From contig NC_053150.1 in the NCBI RefSeq assembly GCF_016808335.1, positions 47,846,119 through 47,910,118 on the forward strand: a stretch of 64,000 bases of DNA, in the 5' to 3' direction. The stretch's first letter is position 1; the number at the start of each line of letters is the position of its first letter. Below are positions 34,064 to 46,241 of the stretch, piece by piece. The translations under genes were made by a program, and so were the position numbers. Source of the DNA: Panicum virgatum (taxonomy: Eukaryota; Streptophyta; Magnoliopsida; Poales; Poaceae). The notes beneath the pieces are model-generated. The model had not been told where the DNA came from. It searched no databases and saw only the letters and a list, made by a program, of their open reading frames with translations.

Positions 34064-34583
34064 TCATCTCGATCGGTAATACTCCATATGTACCATACTA
34101 GCAGCAGCGCCACCAGCCTCCGCCATCTGCGACGGTGCCACAGCTGGTGGTGCGGCCGGGATCATGGGCGCCGGTGGGAGCGGAAGGAAGTGGCCGAAGC
34201 TCCGTCCGTGCTTCTCCGCGATCGCCTTGACGTTTGCGACGGTGAGCCCTTTGCGCACGACCTCGGGGACGTTTGGGCGCGGCGTCGCCGGGAAGTTGTA
34301 CCTGCGCAGCTTGGGCAGCTTCTGGCCGTAGAACAAGAACATGGCGGCGTCGTAGGCGAGCGCTGCCTGCAGGGCGTGGTCGAACCTGCCGATCCACACC
34401 CTGGAGCGGCTGCTCGGGATGCGGATCTCCGCCGCGTACCCGGCTACCCGCCCCTGAGCCGCTCCCGCACGCCCACCCACCCCAGGTCCCTGTGCAACCC
34501 GACGCCGCCAGCCCTCGGCGCTGGTGGACGCGCGGCGACTGGGCGCCTGCTGCTGGCCCGCTCGTCGGCGCCGAGGATGCCAT
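34064..34583 (-). pseudogene. AP2/ERF gene with frameshifts in the domain (paralogue of 29377-29952)
   Basis: The C-terminal two thirds read well: YAAEIRIPSSRSRVWIGRFD, ALAYDAAMFLFYG, YNFPATPRPNVPE, KAIAEKHGRS, co-linear with the intact ERF. The first part of the domain is split over frames. A natural start (MASSAPTSG, 34583) is in one frame, WVGVRERLRG in a second, and YAAEIR onward in a third. At least two length changes in G-rich runs (near 34465-34490) separate them. An open frame from 34618 to 34064 avoids stops but begins with unrelated sequence. Either a pseudogene or G-run sequencing errors. Confidence 0.7.
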
Positions 34584-34834
34584 GGCCGCACGTCCACCAG
34601 CAAGCTGCAAGACACCACACAAGCGAGGGCAAGGCGACGACGAGACGAGAGCGTTGTGCTTGCGGTGTGTGGGGAAACAGGGGGCGCCGGGGCAGGGGGT
34701 TTTAAAGGAGTTTTAAAGGCCGCTGCGAGTGGACACGTGGCCGCGTGCGGTGGCTGAGGAGGATACCTGGGAGGCTGGGAGACTGTGAGAGACCACAGTC
34801 AACCTGGCCACTGGGAGGTCAATATGGGGATATC

Positions 34835-35885
34835 TCAGGATGCAAGTGGGTTGGTTTTGGGTCGACCAGTACTCAACCCAATAGAAATCTTCTTCATAAT
34901 GAGTTGACCCAAAAATTAAACACCGGATTACCCGAAACTCGTTGGGTTACCCAAAACTTTGCCTATCCTGCATTCCATTCCCCTGTTTTCTTTCTCCCGC
35001 ATCGCCCTCTCCCTCCGAGCTCCAGCCAACAGCAATAGCAGAGATGAAGCTCAAGGCTGAGTTCGCAAATGTGGAGACCAAGATCCAACGGTCCCCGCGC
35101 GGCCTTCGGGGGGATCGGCGGCGGCGGCGGCGATGGCAGCCACTACATCGCACCGACCGTGGTGGCCACCGGTGTACCACGCCTGCAGAAGATGGAGGAG
35201 GTCAAGCTCGCAACGGCGTACTACCTCTGCTGGAGCTTCGAGCGCTCGATGGTAGAGGTGCTAGAGGGTGCGAAGGCAGCGACGACGCGCCGGTGCTGCG
35301 GAACCGGATGATGCTGTCCATGGGGCTCAGCATCCAGAAGGACATCAGATCCTCTGGCTGGTGCTCGAGGCCCTCGCGGAGTTCATGTCTGTTGATGAGC
35401 ACCTGTTCGTCCACGACATGGGACTCCGCTGAGGGGTCGTGGCCGCCACCGCCGCCGCCGCCGAGCTTGAGGGCACGGGCGGTAGGCGCGGTAAAAAATG
35501 GATCCCGTGCGAACAAGGGAGGGAGCAGTAGCTGCGCCGGCGCGGAGGTGCGTAGCTCCGGCTGGTGCGCGGTCGTCGCGCGTGCCAATCCTTACTAGAC
35601 GAGAGAGCATGGACAGGGGCACGCCGGAGAAAGCCATGGACGATGGTGGTGCTAGCTGCTAGCTAGCAACGCGAGCAGCGGAATTGATTAGAGGAGCGCA
35701 GGACGTGTGTCGGGGAGAGGGAAGAGGCTTATGCTTCTCTTGTGTTTTGGGTAACCCGATAACCCATTTTGTAAACCGGTTATTACACCATATTATTTTT
35801 GGGTCGGCTCTATAGAGTTTTTACCCTACTAATCATGAATTGGGTTTTGGGTCACTGGGTTGACCCAAGAAATCCTGCATCCTGA
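34835..35885. mobile_element. Non-autonomous hAT element (1051 bp) with 8-bp target duplication
   Basis: Termini TCAGGATGCA and TGCATCCTGA are perfect 10-bp inverted repeats. GGGATATC flanks both sides (34827-34834 and 35886-35893), the 8-bp duplication expected of hAT transposition. Subterminal regions are rich in gggttacc/gacccaa motifs. The middle (about 34960-35740) is GC-rich and includes a 270-nt frame (35069-35311, containing KMEEVKLATAYYLCWSFERS) that looks like captured gene sequence, source not recognised. Confidence 0.85.
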
Positions 35886-35893
35886 GGGATATC

Positions 35894-38811
35894 CATATCA
35901 TATCCTTCTAGAAAAAGACTTTTGCTGGGATCTCTCTAGTTGACTTTTTGTGGATGCCTCACACCTAATCCTATCTCTAACATCTGAGTACGTATACGTG
36001 TACGTAGTACACGGGGAGATGGGCGCACACAGAGAGATGGAGAGGGCTGTACGTGGTTTAGTACTTGTTAGCAATAATGTGGTGCATTTATTTTGGGTGT
36101 GGATTGGATGTGAGCAGATTAGGCAGAGGATATGCGCGTTTCTTCACTTACTATTTTCCTTTAGGGATATTTCGAAAAATATTTATTATTTTCCTAGATG
36201 AAGGTGTTATAGCAAGGATATTGTGCATTTTAGTATGTGCATGTATGAGGCTTGCATTTGATATAGATAAGATGTATAAATGCATGTGTGCGTGTGGCCA
36301 AGACAAGATGATCGTCATGCATTTCAGGTTTTAAGATCAAGCATGTGCATGGTGTTCGTCAGATAAAGCAATTTCACATCTCTCAATGTCGTATACAGTT
36401 ATGCTACATTGGAGTACCTGATCTTCTCCCAAAAAAAAAAACAATGGAGCATACGTACTTGTGCCGCCGCTACTAGAGCCATGGGCGACGGCGCCCCTTC
36501 ACCAGTTGACGATTCGGTTAGGAGTTTAGGGGTCTCACGATCCGGTTGATCCGTGCATGAGTTAGTTTGGTTTAGATGATGATGATGATGAAATCGTGGC
36601 GGCGTGCTCCGGTGCCCCCGAGACTGGAGGGCCTGTATTCAGCGGCGCCCATGGTGGCGTCTGCCGGTGCCGGTTACCACACCAGCTAGCTAGGCGGCGG
36701 TGGCCATGCACCGGCGGTGAGCCGAGTGACCGGCGATATCGATCGGAGGGTGCGCCGCGCCGTGCAGAGGCATGCGGCCGTCGAGGTGCCGCGGGCTGAC
36801 CACCAACCCCGCCGCGGCGACTCGTGCACCAGAGCTCTTCCTTCTTCCGCGACCCGCGCGGGTCAACACGAGAGGAAGGCGGAAGGAAAGGGTGTGGTAG
36901 CCTTGCGATCGATCCGGGCCACACGAGTGCGATCCAACGGACTCCAGAGACCCAGGGGCGGACGGTATTTGATTTGCCGTCCACCCCGGACGGCAACCGA
37001 AACGACGTCCACCCCCTGAGCTCGGGCGCTGGCGCGCGCGGGCGCTATCGACGGCGACCACGCCGCGCTGACCTCCACCGCCGGCGTTCGCGGCTTCCGT
37101 GCGGGACATGGGGGTCCTAGGGGCCGCCGTTGAGCTGCTGCCCGATCCACCGACACGGGCCACACCCGGCTGGCCGGCGGCCGCCCGGCATACGCCGGCG
37201 GCGTTCACTGCCTCGGATGAACGTAGAAGCCGCGAGATCTGGCTGGGCCTGCTAGCTTCAGGTGAACTTCTCCTTTGCACCCAACCTACCACTCTCGATG
37301 TTGTTTGAAGATGTTCGGGCAATGTTGCTGAAATTGCATCCCGTAGAGAAGGGATCGAATCAGACCACCAATCTCAATTCTCTTGCGTGGAAGAACTGGC
37401 AATCTGACCGGCGTCCTGATGGACCTGCACTCCACTCCACCGCGGAATCCATAGCTGCCGCGTTCGCCAGCCCGCAGCGTGTACTCGGAGGTGGCACCGG
37501 CGATCGGAGACGTACGAGCGCTCGTTGGCGTGCGCCGGCCGGGAACTAAGCCGGCACTGCGCCGTCGCGCCATCGCTGACGGCTGACTCCGACATCGGAC
37601 TCGGAGGGTGCGGCGCGCAGGGAAGATGACGTACCGGAAGTCTCGCCGGCCTACGGCTGGTCGGCTGCTGCGGTGCTGCCTTATCGGGCGGGGTCTTGGC
37701 TCACCTCGCCGGACCTCAACGCAGAAGCAGGACCCCACAAGTACCGGGGACTGGCGTCGCTGCTGGGAGGAGGGTTGCGTCGCGTCTCGCGGGAGATGCC
37801 TGGCGACCCGACTGGTGGCGGGCGCCGGCGCGGCCTGAGGCCGCCGTGCGTGAAGCCGGCACCGTAAACATTCTACTCAACCTAGCACCTCGTACCCACC
37901 CATTCGAATCGCCGTTGGATTGGATTTCCGAATCTTGGCACACCACAGGTTAGATATCCTGTTTAATTTAAGTATTGATATTTACTTAGCTAATTGCTCT
38001 GTTGGCGTTGAGGTGGCGGCGGGCGGAGGTCGAGGTGGCGGCGGGCGGAGGTCGAGGTGGCAGCGAGCGGAGCCGCCACGCATGGGCGAAGGTCGAGGTG
38101 GCGGCGGGCGTCCAGCGACAACGGACGAAGGTGTCCGTGGCCGCGGAGCAGTCACCCCTTCCCCAATTCCAGCGGGCTTAGAAGAGAAGAGGCTCGAGGG
38201 GAGGCAGGCCAGTTAGGCAATGAAGTGGCAGGAGGGCGGTTTTAGAGTTCTGGCGGCGATGGAGGTGGCCGAGCCAGGTCGGGGCGAGGGCGAAGCACCC
38301 ATGACCGCGATTTGCCTGTTGTGTTATCTCCCACTAATCTTAAGGCCCGTTGACTCTCGCGACCGTCGATTTCCTAAGGGTACGTACGCTTAGGTTTAGC
38401 AAATCAGGATTGAAGCCGGCACAATTTTGCAAAATACCATCTAACTTTGATAATTATATATTAATCACGATTCAAATTTTTGCATATAAGTCCCTATAAT
38501 TTACAAATAACATCATAGCTTTACGAATGCTTTAATTTCAAAAACCTAGTTGTTTCGATATGTGGACATATCAACATATCTCGATTGATCTTGAAGACGT
38601 GGAAATTGAACGCTTGAATGTATGTAACAGATGAATCATGACTTGATTTAGTGAAGCTTCTATCCATATCTGCAGCGGAAGGTAGTGCAAATTAAAACTC
38701 TGTTGATGTTTCACAAAGTGATCAGGAATTCAAAGAATTATGCAGCATAATTCAGCAAATGCTTCCGTGAAATCACGTGTTAATGCAAGACATGAGGACC
38801 CTGAAGAAAAA
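35894..38811. other. No gene recognised; GC-rich block 36480-38300
   Basis: The GC-rich block has many overlapping Arg/Pro-rich frames on both strands and no family match. It could be captured DNA in a transposon, but no termini were found. A (GAT)n run is at 36575-36590. Confidence 0.3.
38010..38110. repeat. 22-bp GC-rich minisatellite
   Basis: gaggtggcggcgggcggagg plus tc occurs perfectly at 38010-38031 and 38032-38053, a degenerate copy starts at 38054, and a partial copy at 38096. Confidence 0.85.
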
Positions 38812-39424
38812 GGGAGAAGTCCAGTTTACACATTCGAACTATCGCAGAAGTCCGATTTTCAATCTTTTACTACGAAACCGGATAACATAGGCCATTCAAC
38901 TGTCAAAACCATGCAAATTTGGACCTTGGAGTGGTTTCCAAGTTGGTTTTACATTTTGTGAGAATTAAAATATTCAAATTTAAACTAAAATATTCATAAG
39001 TAATTTATTTTAGATCAAAAAATATGAAAAGGGGTATCAAAAGTTTTCTAAAAATATAACCTATCTATTGCCATGATGCATCTCAGTAATTCAGATCAAA
39101 AATTTTCATTTCCATAATATTTGTTTGATTTTAGTTAAGCCTATTATTTTTGAATAACTAAGCTTCAAATAGATAGGTCACACTTTTAGAAAAAAAATTT
39201 ATACTAGTTTCATATTTTTCTGATTTAAAATGAATTAGATTTTATTTTTTTAAATCTAATTAGAATTTTTAGTTTTAAAAAATATAAAACCACCTTGAAA
39301 ACCACGCCAAGGTCCAAATTTGTACTGTTTCGATAGTTGGATGTCCTATATTATTCGGTTTTGTAGTTGAAGGTTGAAAATCGGACTTCTATGATAGTTC
39401 GAGGGTGTAATTCGAACTTTTCCC
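38812..39424. mobile_element. MULE-type element with long TIRs and 9-bp target duplication
   Basis: A 613-bp element starting GGGAGAAGTCC and ending GAACTTTTCCC. The outer roughly 140 bp of each side are diverged inverted repeats (shared cgaactatc, agaagtccgattttcaa, aatttggaccttgg). GAAGAAAAA flanks it exactly at 38803-38811 and 39425-39433, the 9-bp duplication of Mutator-like elements. The interior is AT-rich and non-coding. Confidence 0.88.
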
Positions 39425-39433
39425 GAAGAAAAA

Positions 39434-40122
39434 TCATTCCGATCTTTCAAAAAAAAAACATTACGCGATATCTACCGCCAACCCTTGCCTAGCTTGCTCC
39501 GACTGTTCCCCTTCGAGCTCACCTAGTAACTAAATACAGCTCGCATACAATCAGGCAGTGTGTATACCACATTAACACTCGGTCAATCTGGCCGTGGGTA
39601 TAGCACATTAACACTAAGACCAATTTCAGTGGAAGTGTTATAGGAGTGTCATGAGCATTAAATTTGTTGACATGACAGAAGAGAGAGAAAGAGAAGTGTC
39701 ATGAGATGTGAGAGGGCTCGATTACCTAGTTCACAATCTAGATAACTGTGTGATGACATTCTCCACTGAGACTGGTTTGAATACCCGCCCAGGGTACCGA
39801 CCGGTATGGAACTCGCGCAACACTTGGGCTCTAGCCGCCATTGTATGTCAATCTGTTAATGGTCTGATACCCAAACCAAAAGCCACACCAATCCAACTGC
39901 TAAATATGCTCACCGCTCAAACCGCACCACACCAACCTCAAAAGACGAACCAAATTAATCTCTAATGATTTGAAACCAAGACCGAACTGAATTTATTATT
40001 CTTATGGTTACCATCTAATCTAAAAATGACGAGAGTGAAAATAGACGGCCGCATAAACGCAGCCTCCCACGGATCCCCTTTTCGCAGTTGCAGCTCTCTC
40101 TCTATTCAAGGCCTCTATTCAA
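39434..40122. other. Intergenic with a Tourist-like MITE
   Basis: No gene. See 39616-39779 for the MITE. Confidence 0.4.
39616..39779. mobile_element. Tourist-like MITE (PIF/Harbinger type)
   Basis: Left end agaccaatttcagtggaagt and right end attctccactgagactggtt form imperfect inverted repeats typical of grass Tourist-like MITEs. The target duplication is not clear. Confidence 0.45.
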
Positions 40123-40469
40123 GGCCATGTTTGGTTGTGGAGTGAAAATGTTTTGATGAGAGAGAAATGATGCTTTGACCACTAATTAGGAGTATTAAAT
40201 AACGTCTAATTATAAAATTACCTCCACAACTATGGTACTGTAGCAGTTGCTCTAGCTAATGAGGCATTTGACCGCACGATTAGAGGATGATTGAGCGCGG
40301 TTACTGTAGTATCACTGTAGCCAATCATGATGGAACTTGGCTCATTAGATTCGTCTCGAAAAGTTACACACATTCCTAAAAAAATTTTGCAAATAAACTT
40401 CATTTAGTACTGCATGCGGACATTCGTCTTTTAGTGCAATTGTGATTTGATGGGTAACCAAACATGGCC
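40123..40469. mobile_element. 347-bp MITE with 14-bp perfect TIRs
   Basis: Starts GGCCATGTTTGGTT and ends AACCAAACATGGCC, a perfect 14-bp inverted repeat. It is flanked by CAA on both sides. The interior contains attagattcgtctcg, common in grass MITEs. Confidence 0.8.
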
Positions 40470-40603
40470 CAAAAACAAGCGAGCGATCTCAGGCTCGGGG
40501 GGCATCGATCGACCGGACGGCACGCGGCGCTAGCAGCTGCTGCAGGCCTGCAGTGCGAGGCGCGGGTGCCGCTGCTGTCGTTCCCAGCGGCGAAGGGGGG
40601 AGG

Positions 40604-40712
40604 ACGGTGGTGGTGTGGATCAGGCGGGACAACGCCGCGAGCCGGGAGCATCTCACCTGGGCGCTCGTCAAGATCACCTATGCGGGGGACTGCGTTGTCG
40701 CCTTTGTCCTCA
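40604..40712 (+). pseudogene. Fragment of a USP-domain receptor-like kinase gene (N-terminus only)
   Basis: Reads TVVVWIRRDNAASREHLTWA then LVKITYAGDCVVAFVL. It resembles the universal-stress-protein start of plant kinases with a USP domain (usual pattern VVVGV..D..SRELLTWALVKVA.PGD.V.A.HVL). The open frame continues only to 40765 and no kinase exons follow. It is a truncated or captured copy; the common Gly after VVV is Trp here. Confidence 0.6.
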
Positions 40713-41327
40713 AACAGAGAATAGAAAGTAGCGGATTGAATCTAGACCAAACCAACCCAATCTGATTTTCTAGTAAAACCAAACCAAATTGGACCACTTT
40801 ACAAAGTTAAACCAGTTTCCACTGTACCATAGCCAACCACAACGAGAACCAGACTGTTAGAACCGGTTGCAGTCCAAACCTTGAATTGTACCACTCAGTA
40901 CGAAAATAAAGTTCAGGCCCTTCTGCCACGTTTTCGCTTGATAAGGCGTCTGCCACTTCAAAATTCTCCTTCGCATGTGTGCATCAAACAACTTTTTTGG
41001 TGGAAAGATTCGAGGATTTCAGTAACAAATGGCATGGGGGAAATTATCTCCGGTACATTTTAGAAACGTGATGAACTTACATCAGGAGTACGGAACAATA
41101 GTGGCGTGCTCAAACTTAGGCATAAAGAATAAATAAAGAAAAGGATAAAAAGGAAACAAGGCACTCCAAACAGAAACTGAAATGGCTACATCAAGATACT
41201 GCCCCCTGAACATCACAAATGCTTACCATCTCGAACTTCCTATAGCGCTGCCAGACGCTCACTACAGAAGCATATCCACGAGGTGCAAATTTCTCACCTT
41301 CATTTCACAATATGAAACGGTAGCAAA
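40713..41327. other. Intergenic, 3' side of the RanBP2-type gene
   Basis: Contains accaaaccaa/ttggacc-rich repetitive sequence (40745-40870) and the presumed 3' UTR of the minus-strand gene. Confidence 0.35.
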
Positions 41328-44300
41328 TTAGTTTGCAAGACTGTTCTGCAACACACTGAGTGCTGCCATCCGGAACACGTGAGAACTCATTGGTGCTCCA
41401 GCCACATCACCAGGAAGATCCGTCTGTGTCTGCTCACTGTTGTCTTGAGATTCATGAAGAAGTCGCAGCTTTGATAAAAGCTTCGTAATGTTACATGACA
41501 AAAACTAATTCCAATGGCATTATGTCAGTGAAATAGTCACAATCGAGACTAGCATGCAAGGTGATGGTCTACCACTGCACAGTGTGATGATGCACATCAC
41601 TTTCACCAAGGAGCAGCTCTTCTAACCAAGCACATGAGAATGGTGAAACTTGAACACGGTAATCCCCAGAGGGCATGGAAGATGATAACAGTAACATATG
41701 CAGTCATGCAACTGAAATGTCCACCATTGACTTGTTTCAGACCTAACAGTTACTACAAGCAAAAGTAACTACCAACTACCAAGTAAAGTGCTCTCCTAAG
41801 TACTCCTCCGTCCCAAAATAGAAGTCATTCTAGAAATTTTAGGACAGATTAATGAGAAGGTAAAATGACCATGTTTGCCCCTATTTATTACCTATGTTAC
41901 CGGGACACGGGTGCGGGAATCGGAATCCGACACGGATGCAGGTGTCGGACTCGGCAAGCTCAGAAAATTAGGATTCGGGGATTCGTCCAATATATATTTT
42001 TAAAATTGATTTAATAGTATTTTAGCTTTTCAAATAATAAATATATTCTAAGTGTAGACCTACAACACAAACTAGAAGTCCACAAGAGATCCCATTAATG
42101 CTTTACCCAAGGAAAAAGCCTGACAGCACAGCAAAAGCTGCAGACTAGCTACGGTTTCTGCATGACAGAACCCTCAAATCGGCATTAACTCCGTTCGCTG
42201 GGCTGGAGCTGGTGACTGGAGTGGTGTGAGAGAAAAATATTGTTGGCTGGCTGGAGTGGTGTGAGAGGAAAATACTGTTGGGCTGGAGCTGGAGCTGGCT
42301 GCTGAACACAGAAATTGAAAACACTTCTCTCTCTACCGCTACACATGTATCCATGTCTTCTGCTCGTTTGCTAGCTTGTGCACATCAGCACATTACCTTT
42401 TTTCTCTCTCCCGGCAACAAGATTCGTCCTCAGCGTGTCAGATACGAGTCCAGCCGTGTCTGCGATACGCACCGACGCGGCAAAAAAATTTTGGACACGC
42501 GTGTCCATGTAACACAGTTTATTACCTATATTTGGCAGTAATTGATTCGTACATGCACATGCACTTTCTAAATAGGGTAGAGTGACTTGTTTTTTTGGGA
42601 CAAATTTTAAATCTTAGAATGACTTGTTTTTTGGGATGGAGGGAGTATCTTAGTAGACCACCTTGCTAAGTTGCTAACATCCCCAAGAACATTATTTTCG
42701 AAGGTAAAAAAGGTTGCCATCGCCAACCATTCAGAAAAAAAAAAACACCTGTAAAATACCAAACCATGAATTGAAAGAAAAACGACCAGAAACACAGCAT
42801 TAACAAAACCAAAAAATGTTGAACAGTAGTGATAGTTCATAGCAGAGGAGTGACAATCTATGACACAGACAACTAGAGAAATTTCATATAAATATGACAA
42901 TTTACCCAGAGTATCAGTAACAAAGACAAGTAACCAAGTTCAGCCAGGAAAGGCAAGATGACCAATTCACATGACAAATGGATGTTCGTGACCAAAATCT
43001 GTAGTGATTACCAACTCCAACGTGTTTACCATTAGGACCCTGACTCAACTAAGGTCTCAAGGGGAAGAAACTTGTAACGACAGCAGTGACTACTGACACA
43101 GATGGACCCCACATTCAGACTGAACCTTGACGATGACGCTGGACCTTCTTGACCCTCATTACTGTTCTAGGACTCACTGTAACAGTAAGGACATGATATA
43201 TCAAGCTATGCGCAAGCAACCATGAGGCAAGAAAATGATTAAAAATAACTTTAATATGCAACTTAATGTTCAAAATAAAGGTGTGCCAAATGTCCTGATC
43301 ATACTGAAGGTCATGAAACAGACCTGATTGTCCTGATCTGTTGCTGAATCATTTGTATTGTTTGTCTGCAGTGGCTTCTCTGCTCCACATTGAGGACGAT
43401 TGCATTTTGTTCTGAATGGATAGTTTATGTTATTGCACTGCTCGCACTTCCAACTGCCCTCTGGCATCTTTGGTTCTATCAATGAGAGGTTGGGTGTGAA
43501 ATTAAATAGAGTTGATTGAATAAATTACATAAGCCTATGATAAAGATAAACTAGTCCATAAATTATGCGTATAAAACTCCAAAGAAAACAAACTAATTGC
43601 CTTTGAAGAAATGTCTAGTGATAACAAAGTTTTCTAAATTTAATAAATTAAAGGCATTTGATATACACAAAAAAATCTAGCGATAAAAGCAGCAGAAAGC
43701 ATTTATAGTATGGAAACTTACTTGAGCCTCTTGAACCATCTGGCTTAGATCCCTGCAGAAAGAGTGGATATACAAGCAATCAGTAAAGTATACTTAGCTC
43801 TATAAACGATATACAGAAGCCCAAGCATTAGAAATGTAGACCCAAGTTTAGATGAAAGAGAACTACTTTTAGATAAGAATAGCCAATACTTGTTTGCTAA
43901 AAGTTCACAAAAGTGTTATGGTTTAGCTTATCACATATCACACCAACAGTAATGACTAATGAACATCAAGCGGGTGCAATGGCATGAGTCATGTAGCAAG
44001 TTAGCAACAAATTGTCAGTTAAATGAGCAATTTCTTTGATAATGTTCATGAACACTCAATAACAAGAGAGTTGTATTGAGTTTTTTTTTACTACAGAAAA
44101 GGAGATCAACAAAAGTACTGAGATTCCGATGTCCAATAGATGAACAAGCATACAAATGCAATGATGAGCTACTGCATACCAGAGATATCCAGGCATACAT
44201 AAGCAGACCATTTAGAACAATAGTATACAATGAAGACTATGTAGTAGGCTATGTTGTAGCCTACCCCAACTCGCTTGGGATAAAAGACTATGTTGTAGTA

Positions 44301-46241
44301 TACAATGAAGACATATAAACTACAAACACATGACTAATCTTGTGGCAGCAAAATCAACTTCAAGCACACATGCAAAGTTACAGTACTATCGATAATTGCA
44401 GAAAAAACTGAAATGATTTTAGTTCCAAAACATGAAACTGAAAGTAGTTATATCGAATCGCTCATCTGTCTCATACCTGGTTTTCAGGTCTTGGTGTGTT
44501 GCACTTTCTCATATTACAGACTGTGCGAAAGGCGAAGTTGATGTTGTGGCAATTTGGACACTCCCAATCATTATCACGCCCAGATCCTGCAGTGATAGTT
44601 CAGGAGAATATGCAGAGATTAACCAAGTAGTAATAATTTAAATGAGTAAAAACTACAAATTCAATCATTTATACCTGCAGGCTTCTTCTGGGAACCTTCA
44701 TCAGAATATGAGCCAGCCCTTGTGCCCTTTCAAGTTCAAGAAGCAATGAGCACATTGAGAAATGGAGTAGACACACATTATAATTATCATGAAACTGGGA
44801 ATGCAAAGTAACAGCAACCAATGTGCGGATAATTCTTCATTTAAGATAACAGTAGTTAATTCGAATTAGCATGAGTGGCATGTACGCAAGGGTAATCAGA
44901 AGAGCATACCATTGAACCAGGACTAGGAGGAATTAAGCCATATCTGTCCATGGGCATTCCATACATTCCACCTATTAATGGGACAGTAAATGAGATAAGT
45001 CTTGTCACTTTTGAGTGAACACATTGAGAACTTTGGATTGGAAAACATGCATCGTGACCCCCAATCAAAGAAGTGTCAATGAGGACACGTGGCAGAACGC
45101 AAAAGTAAATAGTCCCCAAAGAGGCAGTGCTGGTCTGCTGGACAAGCTAAGTATCTATGATAAATGAGGATCAAGTGAAAAGAAATGGTGTGCTTATGTT
45201 CTGTAAAATCCAATTGTTTACACACTATGGTTTGCATAAAAGGAAGGATTGAAAATATTGGATTCTGCCTACTTATTTTGATAGGTAGATTAATATTAAG
45301 AAATGCAAGGCAATATCAAAATAAGGCATGCAAATCATAGCCAAAGAACTTGTTACCTGCTCCCATCATAGATCCACCAGAATATGGAGGTGGCCCGGCC
45401 ATTTGCATCGGCCCGTAGGGGCTCCCCATCGGTATGCGACCACCATATCCATATGGATACGCCGAACTCCCAGGGAACTGAGGAATGCCATAGCGCGGCG
45501 GCATTGCAGGTCCATTAAACATGGAGGTCCCATACGGGGGAGCACCCCCACCAAGGTACATCGATGGAGGTGTCCCTGGGCCCATGTAACCCCCTGACGT
45601 GGTGTAGTGGGGCGGAGTCTGCATAGGCTTTTGCATGGCCTTCTGAACGGCAACAACAGCAACACGCGGTGAATGCAAAAGCGCTAGCGACAAGCGGAAG
45701 TACTCGCAGGTACACTATACTAAAGCGAGGCAAAAACCATCATGTACCGTGTGATCCGCTGGCCTGGACTGGTTGCAGTTGCGCATGTTGCAAGTGGTGC
45801 GGAAAGCGAAGTTGACATTCTTGCAGCTGGGGCAAACCCAGTCATCCTCACGCCGGCTGCCTGAGACACGCATGTTTTTTTTGTCCCCCGGGAAGGGGGA
45901 AACCCACCCAGACGCAGCTTAGGTATCCGATGTGACAGAGAACGAGGAGGCGGCGGGGTAACCTACCGTCGGTGCGCGCGCGCTTCCCAGCGGATTGGTT
46001 GCGGCTGTCGACCTGCAAACCCACGCACGAATTCGTTAGACCTGGCGGATGTCTGGGATTCAGAGGGAGATCGACGAGCACAGCACAGAGAGTCCAAATC
46101 CAGCAACGCTAGCAAGCTTCCAGCGGCCGCGACTAATGGAGTAATGTAGCGCGACACCTGCTCGAACCCTAATCGACCGGCGGAATCGAGGAGGGCGGCG
46201 CGAGGAGGAGGAGCTGAGCGGGGCGGTACCTGAGAAGACAT
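41328..46241 (-). CDS. RanBP2-type (NZF) zinc-finger protein with three fingers
   Basis: Ten exons give 334 aa: 46241-46230, 46012-45967, 45860-45748, 45642-45357, 44971-44910, 44726-44675, 44586-44477, 43752-43722, 43475-43324, and probably 41468-41328. Three fingers of the W-x-C-P-x-C...C-N...C type are visible: DDWVCPSCKNVNFAFRTTC (Cys29, 32, 43, 48), NDWECPNCHNINFAFRTVC, and a third beginning GSWKCEQCNNINYPFRTKC. Between fingers 1 and 2 is a Gly/Pro/Met/Tyr-rich low-complexity linker. Such fingers bind single-stranded RNA; the layout matches plant homologues of Arabidopsis At1g67325. The last exon is less sure; it is in phase after a 1.85-kb intron filled with MITEs. If unused, the protein ends soon after DQDNQ. 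Confidence 0.88.
41803..42645. mobile_element. Stowaway MITE split by a 622-bp insertion
   Basis: Ends ctcctccgtcccaaaatag and gggatggagggag are flanked by TA. The halves (41803-41895 and 42518-42645) together match the uninterrupted copy at 10994-11202. Confidence 0.85.
41896..42517. mobile_element. Insertion nested in the Stowaway MITE, with 12-bp direct repeats
   Basis: TTTATTACCTAT occurs at 41884-41895 and again at 42518-42529, while the intact Stowaway copy has the site once. The ends gttaccgggacacg and ggacacgcgtgtccatgtaac are inverted-repeat-like. A target duplication of this length fits a Mutator-like element. Inside, about 42189-42307 is a third-level MITE (tccgttcgctgggctggag ... 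gctgctgaacacag) related to 19170-19309. Confidence 0.75.

Noticed and set aside
36562..37867. Overlapping ORFs on both strands of the GC-rich block
   Set aside because: None dominates, no splice logic or domain seen; left as unrecognised.
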